NCBI RefSeq assembly: GCF_041381155.1
Contig: NC_091143.1
Coordinates: 43,272,332 to 43,336,331, forward strand
Reading direction: 5' to 3'
DNA: 64,000 nt
Origin: Argopecten irradians
Lineage: Eukaryota > Mollusca > Bivalvia > Pectinida > Pectinidae
How positions within the stretch are numbered: position 1 is the stretch's first letter; each line of letters begins with the position of its first letter. The notes beneath the pieces were generated by a model. It saw only the letters and a program-made list of their open reading frames with translations. It was not told where the DNA came from and ran no database searches. The position numbers and the translations under genes are program-made. Positions 42,441 to 56,700 of this stretch are shown here, piece after piece.

Positions 42441-45400
42441 TTTGTCATTGTGTCAAAATAGTACAAGATAATCATTTTGACCCATTTCCACCCATTTGTT
42501 TGATTTTATAAAACCTAGGTCCCCCTTAGGGAGTCATCGAAACGGATATGGATGTTAAAATTATTTACGGAATCTTTGTATATAATTCTAATCAAGTTTA
42601 CTAATATTTCATTCAAGAAACTGAAAATTGTGGCAAATAATGTTCACAAATATGTTTCACTAAGTATATGAAACTAACGGAAACTCCTGTAAAATAGGGA
42701 TCCCCAGGGGGTAATACCCAAGTCATAATAGTTTCACAATTTTTTTATTAAACACCTTAAGAATTTCCATAGAGTATACAAATTTGATTCTATTATATCC
42801 AGAATTTTGAAGATTTTTCAAATTCATTCTCCTATTTGACCTATGTAGCCCCGAAAGTAAACATTCCCAGGGGTGTTCAAGACTAATGGATATGATATTA
42901 AAATGCTATACCATTAGGCTAATTAATCAATAAACCAGAAAGTTTTGATATGGTCCAACGAAATATTAAATAATGAAATGCCATTATGGATGTAAATATT
43001 TTTCCTATATAAACTATAGTAAAAGTATTGACCCCTGTCCCCAAAAACACATGTCCTATACCACATTACATATAATTTATTTTATAACTTTTACTTTTAA
43101 GACCTAAATTCAATCTATAAATGTATTCAATACCTCCATTCTCTCCTCCAATTTTAAAAGAAATTTTTGAATTTTTACCATTTGTCCAATTTAATTTTAA
43201 ACCCCATGCAACACATACCAAAATCCAGGTAGTCAAAACATAATTACTAATACTTCATTCTGGGTAATAATACTAACCAAATGTAATAAACTTTTTTTCC
43301 AATAAATTGATAATTTTGAAGTTTTAGCGCCAAGCTATAGACTTTGAAACTCATTTCATGAAAATCCGATTGGGAACCTGTTTAAACTTTCTGCCTCATA
43401 GAAAATTGAATGTTAAAATGTTCGAAGTGTTTTATCTATCAAAAATGTATTATAATTTGAAAAGTTTTGATTTTATTTCCATTACAAATGAGCCAAATAA
43501 CGCCGTCCTTTAAAAAGCAATTTCGTGGAATAATTGATTCATAAACTTATAAACTGATAAAGTAAAAATTCTTACTAGAATACCCAAGCATATGACTTAT
43601 CCTAAAAAATGCAAAATAACTGGAAATATGTACATAGTCCCATTATTAAATAAATATGAGAATGATTCTAAAACTTATGTGAGGAAAAGGGTTTACTTTG
43701 ATATTGACCACCAAGTAAGATGAATTTATGGAGCGTAACTGCGATTTGGTAAGTATATATATAAATTAAAAATGCCCTTAATTTTAACCATACCAATACA
43801 TTGATGATTCTGAATATAAAGGTCGTTTTACATATTTATTTTTCTGAACCATGATGTTAATCAAATCATCTACATGTATAAGCAATGTCATTCGGTTATT
43901 CTAAAATAGTTTATATTGTATAAACAATCGTAAATATCTAGTCAACAAATGCTTGAATGTTACAGTGTTGTTTTATCTGTCAGTAGTACAAAATGTGATT
44001 ACTCCCCCAATGGTTTAATTAAGTGATTGCAAGAGAAAAATATAAAGGGGTAATAAAATATTTCATTTATCTCAAGACATTTTTCTGTCTCAAATAACTC
44101 GAGATTGTAATGGACATTGCATATCAATAAATTTGTCCAAGATTTCATTTGTCCTAGCCAAAGACACATAGTTTACAAATACATAACAGATTAATCTCAT
44201 AATGCGTATTTGTGAGGATAAAAACTTGTTTTTGACAAACTTTTAATCGGTATATCACTAATATTTTAATCTTACTAGAAATTTAAATATTTCATTTCGA
44301 ATTGTTCCCACTTATACAAATGCAAGTTTGCATGAACAATCAGATTAAAATACAATACAACCTACATGTTCTAAGATTTTACTTCATTTGATTGTTTTTT
44401 ATAGTAAATAAGGAACAAGAATTCAATATCAAAATATTTTGGGTTAAACATCTTCTCATACTCGTAACATACTTCAAATTATCCTACTCCTTTTGAAACA
44501 TACATAGAAATATTCATATTAGTAAAATGTGCCAGTAATAACCTATGACAAAAGTACTGTGTTTGTATAAAAGAAATGTTTACAACGTAATTTTGAATTA
44601 GTTCAGGAACGTCTGATGTTTTCCATTTATGACAGTCAACAAAATGGTAATGTATTTGTTAATCTTAAATAATTAAATGACCTATTACAAATTCGTTAGG
44701 TAGAATATATATTTAATATATCACGTACAAACTCCCTTAATTATATTTAAAACATATTTATGTTCACCTTTTACATGAAATGCCGTGTTAGGTAATCAAA
44801 CACCTCAAATAATTTTGCAATTATTAATGTTATAAAGAATTCAAAAGATGGTAAAATAACCATTCTTGGACTATGTCAGTTAAACCATAGATATTTAACA
44901 CTCCGAAAAACTTATTCAATACAAAGTATATGATGGTACTTCAATATTTATTAATAGTACTCTTCAATACATTTTTAGGATGGGTTTCTAGTAAAATTTA
45001 TTTAATATACTAACCTGAATACTAAAAATGGAATGTTTCAAAGAATTTTGAATTCTTCCGTTTTGACATTCTTTTACCAAAAATTTTATGGGGGAAAAAA
45101 TCCATTACTGAACATCAATTTTACTAATCGATGTTACTTAGTCTTTGAAACTTGTATACCACCAGGGTCATGGAATTAATTTCTGGACACTTCCATCTAT
45201 GAAGAGTATTTTATTTTCCTGTATATGAAACTCGAGAAGGGGATTTTGAAGTAAACGTGAATGTGATCCCTTTTCGCCCCCCCCCCCCTCATCGAGAAAG
45301 GACCACCTACCAAGAAAATAAAAATATTTCGACTTTGGCCATGGAGGGGGTTTCTATATTTTTTGTAGAAGTCGAAAAAATATAAACTGTTTATGAATGA

Positions 45401-45491
45401 CAATGACTGAAAAAAGTTAATTGCAATACGAATGCGAGTTAATGTTGAAATTAGCGAAAGTCACTATTTTACCATTGTTGGACGTCTTACA
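42441..45491. other. Central spacer, left part, error-rich
   Basis: The first 850 bp are a blurred relative of the CCCTGGGG-type tandem repeats at 46300-47345 (GGATATGATATTAAAATGCT, TCCTATTTGACC). The rest is AT-rich, without repeats or open frames, and looks degraded by insertions up to about 45.2 kb. No gene can be supported. Confidence 0.55.
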
Positions 45492-45612
45492 ATTCCAGTT
45501 AGAATGTTTAAGGAGCTCCAATCCTCAAGTGACCACGCAAATATCGCGCGTGACTACAGTTATTTGCGTGGTCACTTGAGGACTGGAGCTCCTAAAACAT
45601 TCTAACTGGAAT
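45492..45612. repeat. Hairpin with 52-bp arms in the central spacer
   Basis: The left arm begins ATTCCAGTTAGAATGTTTAA and ends CCACGCAAATA. The right arm begins TATTTGCGTGG and ends AACATTCTAACTGGAAT. The loop is 17 bp (TCGCGCGTGACTACAGT). Nearly perfect pairing indicates a young foldback MITE. Confidence 0.9.
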
Positions 45613-45855
45613 CGGATTAAGATAGCACAGTACAATACATGTACCTTAATAAGGAAATTTCTTACCGTATATTTACAGTATAAGTGTATTTATAGGGTGA
45701 TTATATTACTGACACATTGTATATCTACATGTAACATCGTAGCTTAAATTGGATGTCTTTGACGACGAGCATATGGAAATAATTATCATTACAAAATTTG
45801 ACATATCTTATCTTATAACAAGAAATCAAATACCCGTAAAATCTAGCTGCTGGTT

Positions 45856-46185
45856 TTATTGGTAATCTTTGGCGTCAAACTGCAACGTAGCACAGATTTC
45901 AACAATTGTTGAGATATACGCTTTTCGATGGCGCCACAGCATTCCGATAACACGGTAGATTTTCATACTGCGTATGACATGTTCTACTCTAACCCTGTAT
46001 TTACTCAAAATATTATTGAAACATTGGCATTTTCGACGCTGTCTAACATTTCTGTTCAACATCTGCTGTTGTCTGTATGATGTGATAAATGGGTATCTGT
46101 TTGGAAAATTTTTGTCTCCGAGTATTACACAATCATTCGGAAAGTCCAGCTCCATGTTTGCACCTATATTGGGTAAAAAATTCAA
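45856..46185 (-). pseudogene. PIF/Harbinger transposase, C-terminal part
   Basis: The 109-codon frame has NMELDFPNDCVILGDKNFPN, then YPFITSYR, and RVRVEHVIRSMKIYRVIGML. This is the DDE_4 nuclease pattern: Asp in LGD, Glu in RVEH, and an I..IC.TL helix at the end. The first catalytic Asp and the N-terminal half are missing and no complete element is visible, so this is a remnant. It lies in the spacer between the inverted arms and is not duplicated in the window. A 72-codon plus-strand frame over it is its shadow. Confidence 0.8.
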
Positions 46186-46299
46186 AATTTGAGCGTCATT
46201 TTGGTGACCTGGAAACCAACTTCTTACAAAACCGAAGAATACAATTATTATCTATGATAACTATCATGTTGATACAATGACAGTGCCTGTGACCACTAT

Positions 46300-47345
46300 A
46301 GTATAGGGCCAATCACAATTGTGAATTATATGGTCCCCACCCTCCAGGGGGCTGTGGGAGGGGCCAAAAGGGGTAAAATTGAATAAAATTTCAAAAATCT
46401 TCTTCTCTACTCACAGATGTGGTAGAATCAAATACTCTTCATAGATAGAAAGGTCTTAAGGTCCTTTACAAAAATTGTGAATTATATGACCCTGGGGTGT
46501 CTAATTTCCCCCTGGGGAGGGGGTTAAGTTTATTATAGTTTATATTGGGAAAACACATTTTTGCGCATTATTTGGTCATTTGTAATAGGAAATGAGTCAA
46601 ATGTTGTCAGAATTATCAGTATGTGATGGCCATTTAATCTTTTTAACAAATTTTCTATGACTGACCCCCAGGGGCCTTCGGGCGGGGTCAAAAGGGGTCA
46701 AATTGGCTAAAACTTCAAAAATCTTTTTATTGGAAACAAGTCAAATTTGGTTAGAATTATTAGCCCGAGATAGCATTTTAATATCATATCCACATTGGTC
46801 CTGGCCGACCCCCTTGGGGCAGAGGGGCGGGGCCAAAAAAGGTCAAATAGGCTAAAACTTCAAAAATCTTCTTTTAAAATTCTGGAAATGGAGTAATCAA
46901 ATACACTTTATAGATGAAAAGGTCTTAAAGTTTGTTTATAGAAATTGTAAATTATATGACCCTGGGGTCTCCTGTTTCCGCTTGGGGAGGGGGTCAAGTT
47001 TACTATAGTTTATATAGGAAAAAGACATTAATGAGCATTTTTTGCTCAATTTTCGTGGGAAATGAGTCAAACTTGGTTAGAATTATTAGCCTGAGATAGC
47101 ATTTTAATATCATATCCACATTAGTCTTGGCCGACCCCCTGGGGGCAGAGGGGCGGGGCTAAAAAATGGTCAAATAGGCTAAAACTTCAAAAATCTTCTA
47201 AAATTCTGGATATAGTAGAATCAAATAACTATAGATGGAAAGGTCTTAAGGTGTTTTATAAAAATTGTGAATTATATGACCTTGGGGTCTCATGTTACCC
47301 CCTGGGGAGGGGCCGAGTTTCCTTTAGTTTATATAGGAATAGCGA
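46300..47345. repeat. Internal tandem repeats of the double-tailed element, isolated piece
   Basis: Units of roughly 140-330 bp carry CTTCAAAAATCTTCTT, GTGAATTATATGACCCTGGG, CCCCTGGGGAGGGGGT and ATGAGTCAAA. The family is the same as inside 60103-61850, but without its terminal inverted repeats. It runs directly into the right array at a CTATAG junction. Confidence 0.75.
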
Positions 47346-47372
47346 AATTTTTGGTTCATGTAAAATGCTATA

Positions 47373-47711
47373 GGATGACAACCGGATATGACGTTTCCGT
47401 CATTCAGCGTCCCTGGACATCATTTGACTGAACCCAATCTGCATGTATTTGGCTGGAAATCGAGTGTTGAAGGTATTTTGCTTGTATTTTATAAATATTT
47501 GGTAGCTATTTTTAGTACGGAGGCCTTTCTGTCTTGATAACGACACTGTAAATTGGTGGATTTTGTTGAAAAAAATCACATTACACATATGTTGTTAATA
47601 TAGCTTAGCACATGAACCAATATCTTAGAAAGTGATTATACAGAAGATGTTTTTGTCACGATTATGACACAGGGGCTTGGGGCAGTATGACACAGGGGCT
47701 AGGGTCCTGGC

Positions 47712-47744
<33 letters not shown>

Positions 47745-50700
47745 GTACATGTAAGAGGTCTGGTGACTTAGAATATTTAGAATATTATGTGTATTTCAAT
47801 GATATTTAGTAAACTTCTCTGAATTCGCGTGATACTCTGTGATTAGGAGTTATTCAAGCCTAATAATCTCTTTCCCTGTATTTATCTATTTATCATAATT
47901 ACTATTCTATTTATCTGTATATGTAAGTCAAATATTTTATATATAAATTCATCAAATGGATATAGTGTTGTTTGGTTCTGTAAAATAAACAGTATAGTCT
48001 TCTTTTTCAAAATTAAATGTTTAAGACTGGTCAGGAATAGGTAATAGATTCAGGCTGTAGGACGGTGGTTTTTATTTTGATACTCTGGGTTCCTCCAAGT
48101 ATTGACACATCCTTAAATGGCCATGAACCCTAATCGATCTATATAAAACACTTTCTGTTTTTGTGTTCATTAATCAGCTACTTTAACTCTTTCATTTTAG
48201 TCATTTATTTATTAATTTATACATTTCTTCTGTTTCAGCCGAGCTTTGACCATGGTACCTTTTGGGCCGACCAGTTTAACAGCTTTTTCCTGACATGAAG
48301 ACAGCGCCAAGGGGAGTTAACTCATTTCATGAAAATACTAGACAGAGTTACCTTTCCATAATTGACCTGAGTATTTAATTGTGAGTATAATTTGTTTTTT
48401 TTTTCTCTATACATTTCTCTCATATACCTCTTTGGTTCAATTATCAGTGTTATTAATTTCTTCGAGATGGATAGTCGAGTGAAATTCGAGTTATCTCCCT
48501 TCCATTGTCTGTACATTTGTAGGTCTCTGGTAAACGGGTTTTTTTTAGCAGTGAGATGGTGCAAATTTAGAGGTGAATTGTGTAATTCTTTCACTTCCAG
48601 ATCTTGTAACTGACTAGTATACATCAATATGTGAGTGAAGGATAAGTTTAATTCTATTTTTCAAAACCATTTTCTTTCTAATAGCCACGATTCTTTAGTT
48701 CTGTCCAGTTTTTCGGGTTCAAATGTTGCTCTAGATTTGATTTTATCTGTCCTTGGAATCCTTCAGAGGTTAATAATTCCCTTTTTTACATCAATTGGTA
48801 TACATTTGTAATTTTAGAATACATCTGATTCAGAAAATCAGGGCAAATTTGAAATTTTTGGGGCTATTTTGTATCCATATTTCATTAGCTGCACCGTATT
48901 TTCTCTGTGTTATATCAGATATATTATGACATAATATGTTATAATCATTTCTTTATGATATTCTATTGTTTACTAAGTTATATATCTATAGTATTGAGCC
49001 AGTTCTGGAACTTTGATTTGCTTAATTGTTCAGTTCTGGATATTTTTTGCTAGAAATTCCAAAAATGGGGGGTGGGGGTAAAGAATATGAGTTATCTCCC
49101 CCTGACCTCCAAGTTTAATTCAATTGGTCATATTTCCCTGTAGTACACTAACTATACTATAGTTATAAGTAAAAGTCAAAAGTCTAGGTTCAAATTTCAT
49201 TGAAATATTTAAATTTTTATTTCAAAAACTGTTTCAATTCTCATAATTTTTCTTACAGGAATCTTCATCGTCGATACGAGTACACAGCTTGCAGTACCAG
49301 ACCAACCCATGCAGCGAGCAAACTCCCATTTTGGAATCAGACCTTATGGACATGTAGCTTTCCAAAAATGGTAAATTTGAAAAATATGTAAAATGCTATA
49401 GGGACCGCAGAATCAAACCAAAAATAGATTCCTGGAAATCCCCTTTTGGGCACAAGATTTCATAGAGAGTGAATGTTTCGGAGCCTGCTGATTGGGTATC
49501 CAGGGTGCATCAGTTTCAAATGTTTAATGTGTGGGTTGGGCAATACATGTAGATGTAAAATATATAAAGAAATTTTAAAATTCTGTCAAGTGTGTGTCTG
49601 ACAGGGGGAGGTAATCAATATTAGAATTTCATGAATATTTTGGTCAATTTTTGGTGCGGAATTCAACATAAGATGGCACCCCCCACATAAAAGTTTAGCA
49701 AGATGGTAGATCTTTATTTCTTTTTATTCACAGGTATGCGAGATGCCATTCTTCAAAATTAGTGACAGGTGACCAGACTTGAAAACTCCATTTAACCTTG
49801 ACAGCGGCAAACGTTAATATATCGTATATAGCGAAATCATTTGGTTCTGCGGTCTCTATAGGATGACAACCGGATATGACGTTTCCGTCATTCAGCGTCC
49901 CTGGACACCATTTGACTGAACCCAATCTGCATGTATTTGGCTGGAAATCGAGTGTTGAAGGTATTTTGCTTGTATTTTATAAATATTTGGTAGCTATTTT
50001 TAGTACGGAGGCCTTTCTGTCTTGATAACGACACTGTAAATTGGTGGATTTTGTTGAAAAAAATCACATTACACATATGTTGTTAATATAGCTTAGCACA
50101 TGAACCAATATCTTAGAAAGTGATTATACAGAAGATGTTTTTGTCACGATTATGACACAGGGGCTTGGGGCAGTATGACACAGGGGCTAGGGTCCTGGCC
50201 CGGGGGGGGGGGGGGGGGGGGGGGGTACATGTAAGAAGTCTGGTGACTTAGAATATTTAGAATATGATGTGTATTTCAATGATATTTAGTAAACTTCTCT
50301 GAATTCGCGTGATACTCTGTGATTAGGAGTTATTCAAGCCTAATAATCTCTTTCCCTGTATTTATCTATTTATCATAATCACTATTCTATTTATCTGTAT
50401 ATGTAAGTCAAATATTTTATATATAAATTCATCAAATGGATATAGTGTTGTTTGGTTCTGTAAAATAAACAGTATAGTCTTCTTTTTCAAAATTAAATGT
50501 TTAAGACTGGTCAGGAATAGGTAATAGATTCAGGCTGTAGGACGGTGGTTTTTATTTTGATACTCTGGGTTCCTCCAAGTATTGACACATCCTTAAATGG
50601 CCATGAACCCTAACCGATCTATATAAAACACTTTCTGTTTTTGTGTTCATTAATCAGCTACTTTAACTCTTTCATTTTAGTCATTTATTTATTAATTTAT

Positions 50701-53700
50701 ACATTTCTTCTGTTTCAGCCGAGCTTTGACCATGGTACCTTTTGGGCCGACCAGTTTAACAGCTTTTTCCTGACATGAAGACAGCGCCAAGGGGAGTTAA
50801 CTCATTTCATGAAAATACTAGACAGAGTTACCTTTCCATAATTGACCTGAGTATTTAATTGTGTGAGTATAATTTGTTTTTTTTTCTCTCTATACATTTC
50901 TCTCATATACCTCTTTGGTTCAATTATCAGTGTTATTAATTTCTTCGAGATGGATAGTCGAGTGAAATTCGAGTTATCTCCCTTCCATTGTCTGTACATT
51001 TGTAGGTCTCTGGTAAACGGGTTTTTTTTAGCAGTGAGATGGTGCAAATTTAGAGGTGAATTGTGTAATTCTTTCACTTCCAGATCTTGTAACTGACTAG
51101 TATACATCAATATGTGAGTGAAGGATAAGTTTAATTCTATTTTTCAAAATCATTTTCTTTCTAATAGCCACGATTCTTTAGTTCTGTCCAGTTTTTCGGG
51201 TTCAAATTTTGCTCTAGATTTGATTTTATCTGTCCTTGGAATCCTTCAAAGGTTGATAATTCCTTTTTGTTTACATCAGTTGGTATACATTTGTAATTTT
51301 AGAATCATCTGATTCAGAAAATCAGGGCAAATTTGAAATTTTTGGGGCTATTTTGTATCCATATTTCATTAGCTGCACCGTAATTTCTCTGTGTTATATC
51401 AGATATATTATGACATAATATGTTATAATCATTTCTTTATGATATTCTATTGTTTACTAAGTTATATATCTATAGTATTGAGCCAGTTCTGGAACTTTGA
51501 TTTGCTTAATTGTTCAGTTCTGGATATTTTTTGCTAGAAATTCCAAAAATGGGGGGGTGGGGGTAAAGAATATGAGTTATCTCCCCCTGACCTCCAAGTT
51601 TAATTCAATTGGTCATATTTCCCTGTAGTACACTAACTATACTATAGTTATAAGTAAAAGTCAAAAGTCTAGGTTCAAATTTCATTGAAATATTTAAACT
51701 TTTATTTCAAAACTGTTTCAATTCTCATAATTTTTCTTACAGGAATCTTCATCGTCGATACGAGTACACAGCTTGCAGTACCAGACCAACCCATGCAGCG
51801 AGCAAACTCCCATTTTGGAATCAGACCTTATGGACATGTAGCTTTCCAAAAATGGTAAATTTGAAAAATATGTAAAATGCTATAGGGACCGCAGAATCAA
51901 ACCAAAAATAGATTCCTGGAAATCCCCTTTTGGGCACAAGATTTCATAGAGAGTGAATGTTTCGGAGCCTGCTGATTGGGTATCCAGGGTGCATCAGTTT
52001 CAAATGTTTAATGTGTGGGTTGGGCAATACATGTAGATGTAAAATATATAAAGAAATTTTAAAATTCTGTCAAGTGTGTGTCTGACAGGGGGAGGTAATC
52101 AATATTAGAATTTCATGAATATTTTGGTCAATTTTTGGTGCGGAATTCAACATAAGATGGCACCCCCCACATAAAAGTTTAGCAAGATGGTAGATCTTTA
52201 TTTCTTTTTATTCACAGGTATGCGAGATGCCATTCTTCAAAATTAGTGACAGGTGACCAGACTTGAAAACTCCATTTAACCTTGACAGCGGCAAACGTTA
52301 ATATATCGTATATAGCGAAATCATTTGGTTCTGCGGTCTCTATAGGATGACAACCGGATATGACGTTTCCGTCATTCAGCGTCCCTGGACACCATTTGAC
52401 TGAACCCAATCTGCATGTATTTGACTGGAAATCGAGTGTTGAAGGTATTTTGCTTGTATTTTATAAATATTTGGTAGCTATTTTTAGTACGGAGGCCTTT
52501 CTGTCTTGATAACGACACTGTAAATTGGTGGATTTTGTTGAAAAAAATCACATTACACATATGTTGTTAATATAGCTTAGCACATGAACCAATATCTTAG
52601 AAAGTGATTATACAGAAGATGTTTTTGTCACGATTATGACACAGGGGCTTGGGGCAGTATGACACAGGGGCTAGGGTCCTGGGGGGGGGGGGGTACATGT
52701 AAGAAGTCTGGTGACTTAGAATATTTAGAATATGATGTGTATTTCAATGATATTTAGTAAACTTCTCTGAATTCGCGTGATACTCTGTGATTAGGAGTTA
52801 TTCAAGCCTAATAATCTCTTTCCCTGTATTTATCTATTTATCATAATCACTATTCTATTTATCTGTATATGTAAGTCAAATATTTTATATATAAATTCAT
52901 CAAATGGATATAGTGTTGTTTGGTTCTGTAAAATAAACAGTATAGTCTTCTTTTTCAAAATTAAATGTTTAAGACTGGTCAGGAATAGGTAATAGATTCA
53001 GGCTGTAGGACGGTGGTTTTTATTTTGATACTCTGGGTTCCTCCAAGTATTGACACATCCTTAAATGGCCATGAACCCTAATCGATCTATATAAAACACT
53101 TTCTGTTTTTGTGTTCATTAATCAGCTACTTTAACTCTTTCATTTTAGTCATTTATTTATTAATTTATACATTTCTTCTGTTTCAGCCGAGCTTTGACCA
53201 TGGTACCTTTTGGGCCGACCAGTTTAACAGCTTTTTCCTGACATGAAGACAGCGCCAAGGGGAGTTAACTCATTTCATGAAAATACTAGACAGAGTTACC
53301 TTTCCATAATTGACCTGAGTATTTAATTGTGAGTATAATTTGTTTTTTTTTCTCTATATATTTCTCTCATATACCTCTTTGGTTCAATTATCAGTGTTAT
53401 TAATTTCTTCGAGATGGATAGTCGAGTGAAATTCGAGTTATCTCCCTTCCATTGTCTGTACATTTGTAGGTCTCTGGTAAACGGGTTTTTTTTAGCAGTG
53501 AGATGGTGCAAATTTAGAGGTGAATTGTGTAATTCTTTCACTTCCAGATCTTGTAACTGACTAGTATACATCAATATGTGAGTGAAGGATAAGTTTAATT
53601 CTATTTTTCAAAACCATTTTCTTTCTAATAGCCACGATTCTTTAGTTCTGTCCAGTTTTTTCGGGTTCAAATGTTGCTCTAGATTTGATTTTATCTGTCC

Positions 53701-56700
53701 TTGGAATCCTTCAGAGGTTAATAATTCCCTTTTTTACATCAATTGGTATACATTTGTAATTTTAGAATCATCTGATTCAGAAAATCAGGGCAAATTTGAA
53801 ATTTTTGGGGCTATTTTGTATCCATATTTTATTAGCTGCACCGTAATTTCTCTGTGTTATATCAGATATATTATGACATAATATGTTATAATCATTTCTT
53901 TATGATATTCTATTGTTTACTAAGTTATATATCTATAGTATTGAGCCAGTTCTGGAACTTTGATTTGCTTAATTGTTCAGTTCTGGATATTTTTTGCTAG
54001 AAATTCCAAAAATGGGGGGTGGGGGTAAAGAATATGAGTTATCTCCCCCTGACCTCCAAGTTTAATTCAATTGGTCATATTTCCCTGTAGTACACTAACT
54101 ATACTATAGTTATAAGTAAAAGTCAAAAGTCTAGGTTCAAATTTCATTGAAATATTTAAATTTTTATTTCAAAACTGTTTCAATTCTCATAATTTTTCTT
54201 ACAGGAATCTTCATTGTCGATACGAGTACACAGCTTGCAGTACCAGACCAACCCATGCAGCGAGCAAACTCCCATTTTGGAATCAGACCTTATGGACATG
54301 TAGCTTTCCAAAAATGGTAAATTTGAAAAATATGTAAAATGCTATAGGGACCGCAGAATCAAACCAAAAATAGATTCCTGGAAATCCCCTTTTGGGCACA
54401 AGATTTCATAGAGAGGTGAATGTTTCGGAGCCTGCTGATTGGGTATCCAGGGTGCATCAGTTTCAAATGTTTAATGTGTGGGTTGGGCAATACATGTAGA
54501 TGTAAAATATATAAAGAAATTTTAAAATTCTGTCAAGTGTGTGTCTGACAGGGGGAGGTAATCAATATTAGAATTTCATGAATATTTTGGTCAATTTTTG
54601 GTGCGGAATTCAACATAAGATGGCACCCCCCACATAAAAGTTTAGCAAGATGGTAGATCTTTATTTCTTTTTATTCACAGGTATGCGAGATGCCATTCTT
54701 CAAAATTAGTGACAGGTGACCAGACTTGAAAACTCCATTTAACCTTGACAGCGGCAAACGTTAATATATCGTATATAGCGAAATCATTTGGTTCTGCGGT
54801 CTCTATAGGATGACAACCGGATATGACGTTTCCGTCATTCAGCGTCCCTGGACACCATTTGACTGAACCCAAATTGCATGTATTTGACTGGAAATCGAGT
54901 GTTGAAGGTATTTTGCTTGTATTTTATAAATATTTGGTAGCTATTTTTAGTACGGAGGCCTTTCTGTCTTGATAACGACACTGTAAATTGGTGGATTTTG
55001 TTGAAAAAAATCACATTACACATATGTTGTTAATATAGCTTAGCACATGAACCAATATCTTAGAAAGTGATTATACAGAAGATGTTTTTGTCACGATTAT
55101 GACACAGGGGCTTGGGGCAGTATGACACAGGGGCTAGGGTCCTGGCGGGGGGGGGGGGGGTACATGTAAGAAGTCTGGTGACTTAGAATATTTAGAATAT
55201 GATGTGTATTTCAATGATATTTAGTAAACTTCTCTGAATTCGCGTGATACTCTGTGATTAGGAGTTATTCAAGCCTAATAATCTCTTTCCCTGTATTTAT
55301 CTATTTATCATCAATCACTATTCTATTTATCTGTATATGTAAGTCAAATATTTTATATATAAATTCATCAAATGGATATAGTGTTGTTTGGTTCTGTAAA
55401 ATAAACAGTATAGTCTTCTTTTTCAAAATTAAATGTTTAAGACTGGTCAGGAATAGGTAATAGATTCAGGCTGTAGGACGGTGGTTTTTATTTTGATACT
55501 CTGGGTTCCTCCAAGTATTGACACATCCTTAAATGGCCATGAACCCTAATCGATCTATATAAAACACTTTCTGTTTTTGTGTTCATTAATCAGCTACTTT
55601 AACTCTTTCATTTTAGTCATTTATTTATTAATTTATACATTTCTTCTGTTTCAGCCGAGCTTTGACCATGGTACCTTTTGGGCCGACCAGTTTAACAGCT
55701 TTTTCCTGACATGAAGACAGCGCCAAGGGGAGTTAACTCATTTCATGAAAATACTAGACAGAGTTACCTTTCCATAATTGACCTGAGTATTTAATTGTGA
55801 GTATAATTTGTTTTTTTTTCTCTATACATTTCTCTCATATACCTCTTTGGTTCAATTATCAGTGTTATTAATTTCTTCGAGATGGATAGTCGAGTGAAAT
55901 TCGAGTTATCTCCCTTCCATTGTCTGTACATTTGTAGGTCTCTGGTAAACGGGTTTTTTTTAGCAGTGAGATGGTGCAAATTTAGAGGTGAATTGTGTAA
56001 TTCTTTCACTTCCAGATCTTGTAACTGACTAGTATACATCAATATGTGAGTGAAGGATAAGTTTAATTCTATTTTTCAAAACCATTTTCTTTCTAATAGC
56101 CACGATTCTTTAGTTCTGTCCAGTTTTTCGGGTTCAAATGTTGCTCTAGATTTGATTTTATCTGTCCTTGGAATCCTTCAGAGGTTAATAATTCCCTTTT
56201 TTACATCAATTGGTATACATTTGTAATTTTAGAATCATCTGATTCAGAAAATCAGGGCAAATTTGAAAAATTTTTGGGGCTATTTTGTATCCATATTTTA
56301 TTAGCTGCACCGTAATTTCTCTGTGTTATATCAGATATATTATGACATAATATGTTATAATCATTTCTTTATGATATTCTATTGTTTACTAAGTTATATA
56401 TCTATAGTATTGAGCCAGTTCTGGAACTTTGATTTGCTTAATTGTTCAGTTCTGGATATTTTTTGCTAGAAATTCCAAAAATGGGGGGTGGGGGGTAAAG
56501 AATATGAGTTATCTCCCCCTGACCTCCAAGTTTAATTCAATTGGTCATATTTCCCTGTAGTACACTAAACTATACTATAGTTATAAGTAAAAGTCAAAAG
56601 TCTAGGTTCAAAATTTCATTGAAATATTTAAACTTTTATTTCAAAACTGTTTCAATTCTCATAATAATTTTTCTTACAGGAATCTTCATTCGTCGATACG

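Noticed and set aside
45974-46280. Plus-strand open frames of 72 and 63 codons
   Set aside because: They lie opposite the Harbinger transposase frame, whose catalytic motifs are on the minus strand.
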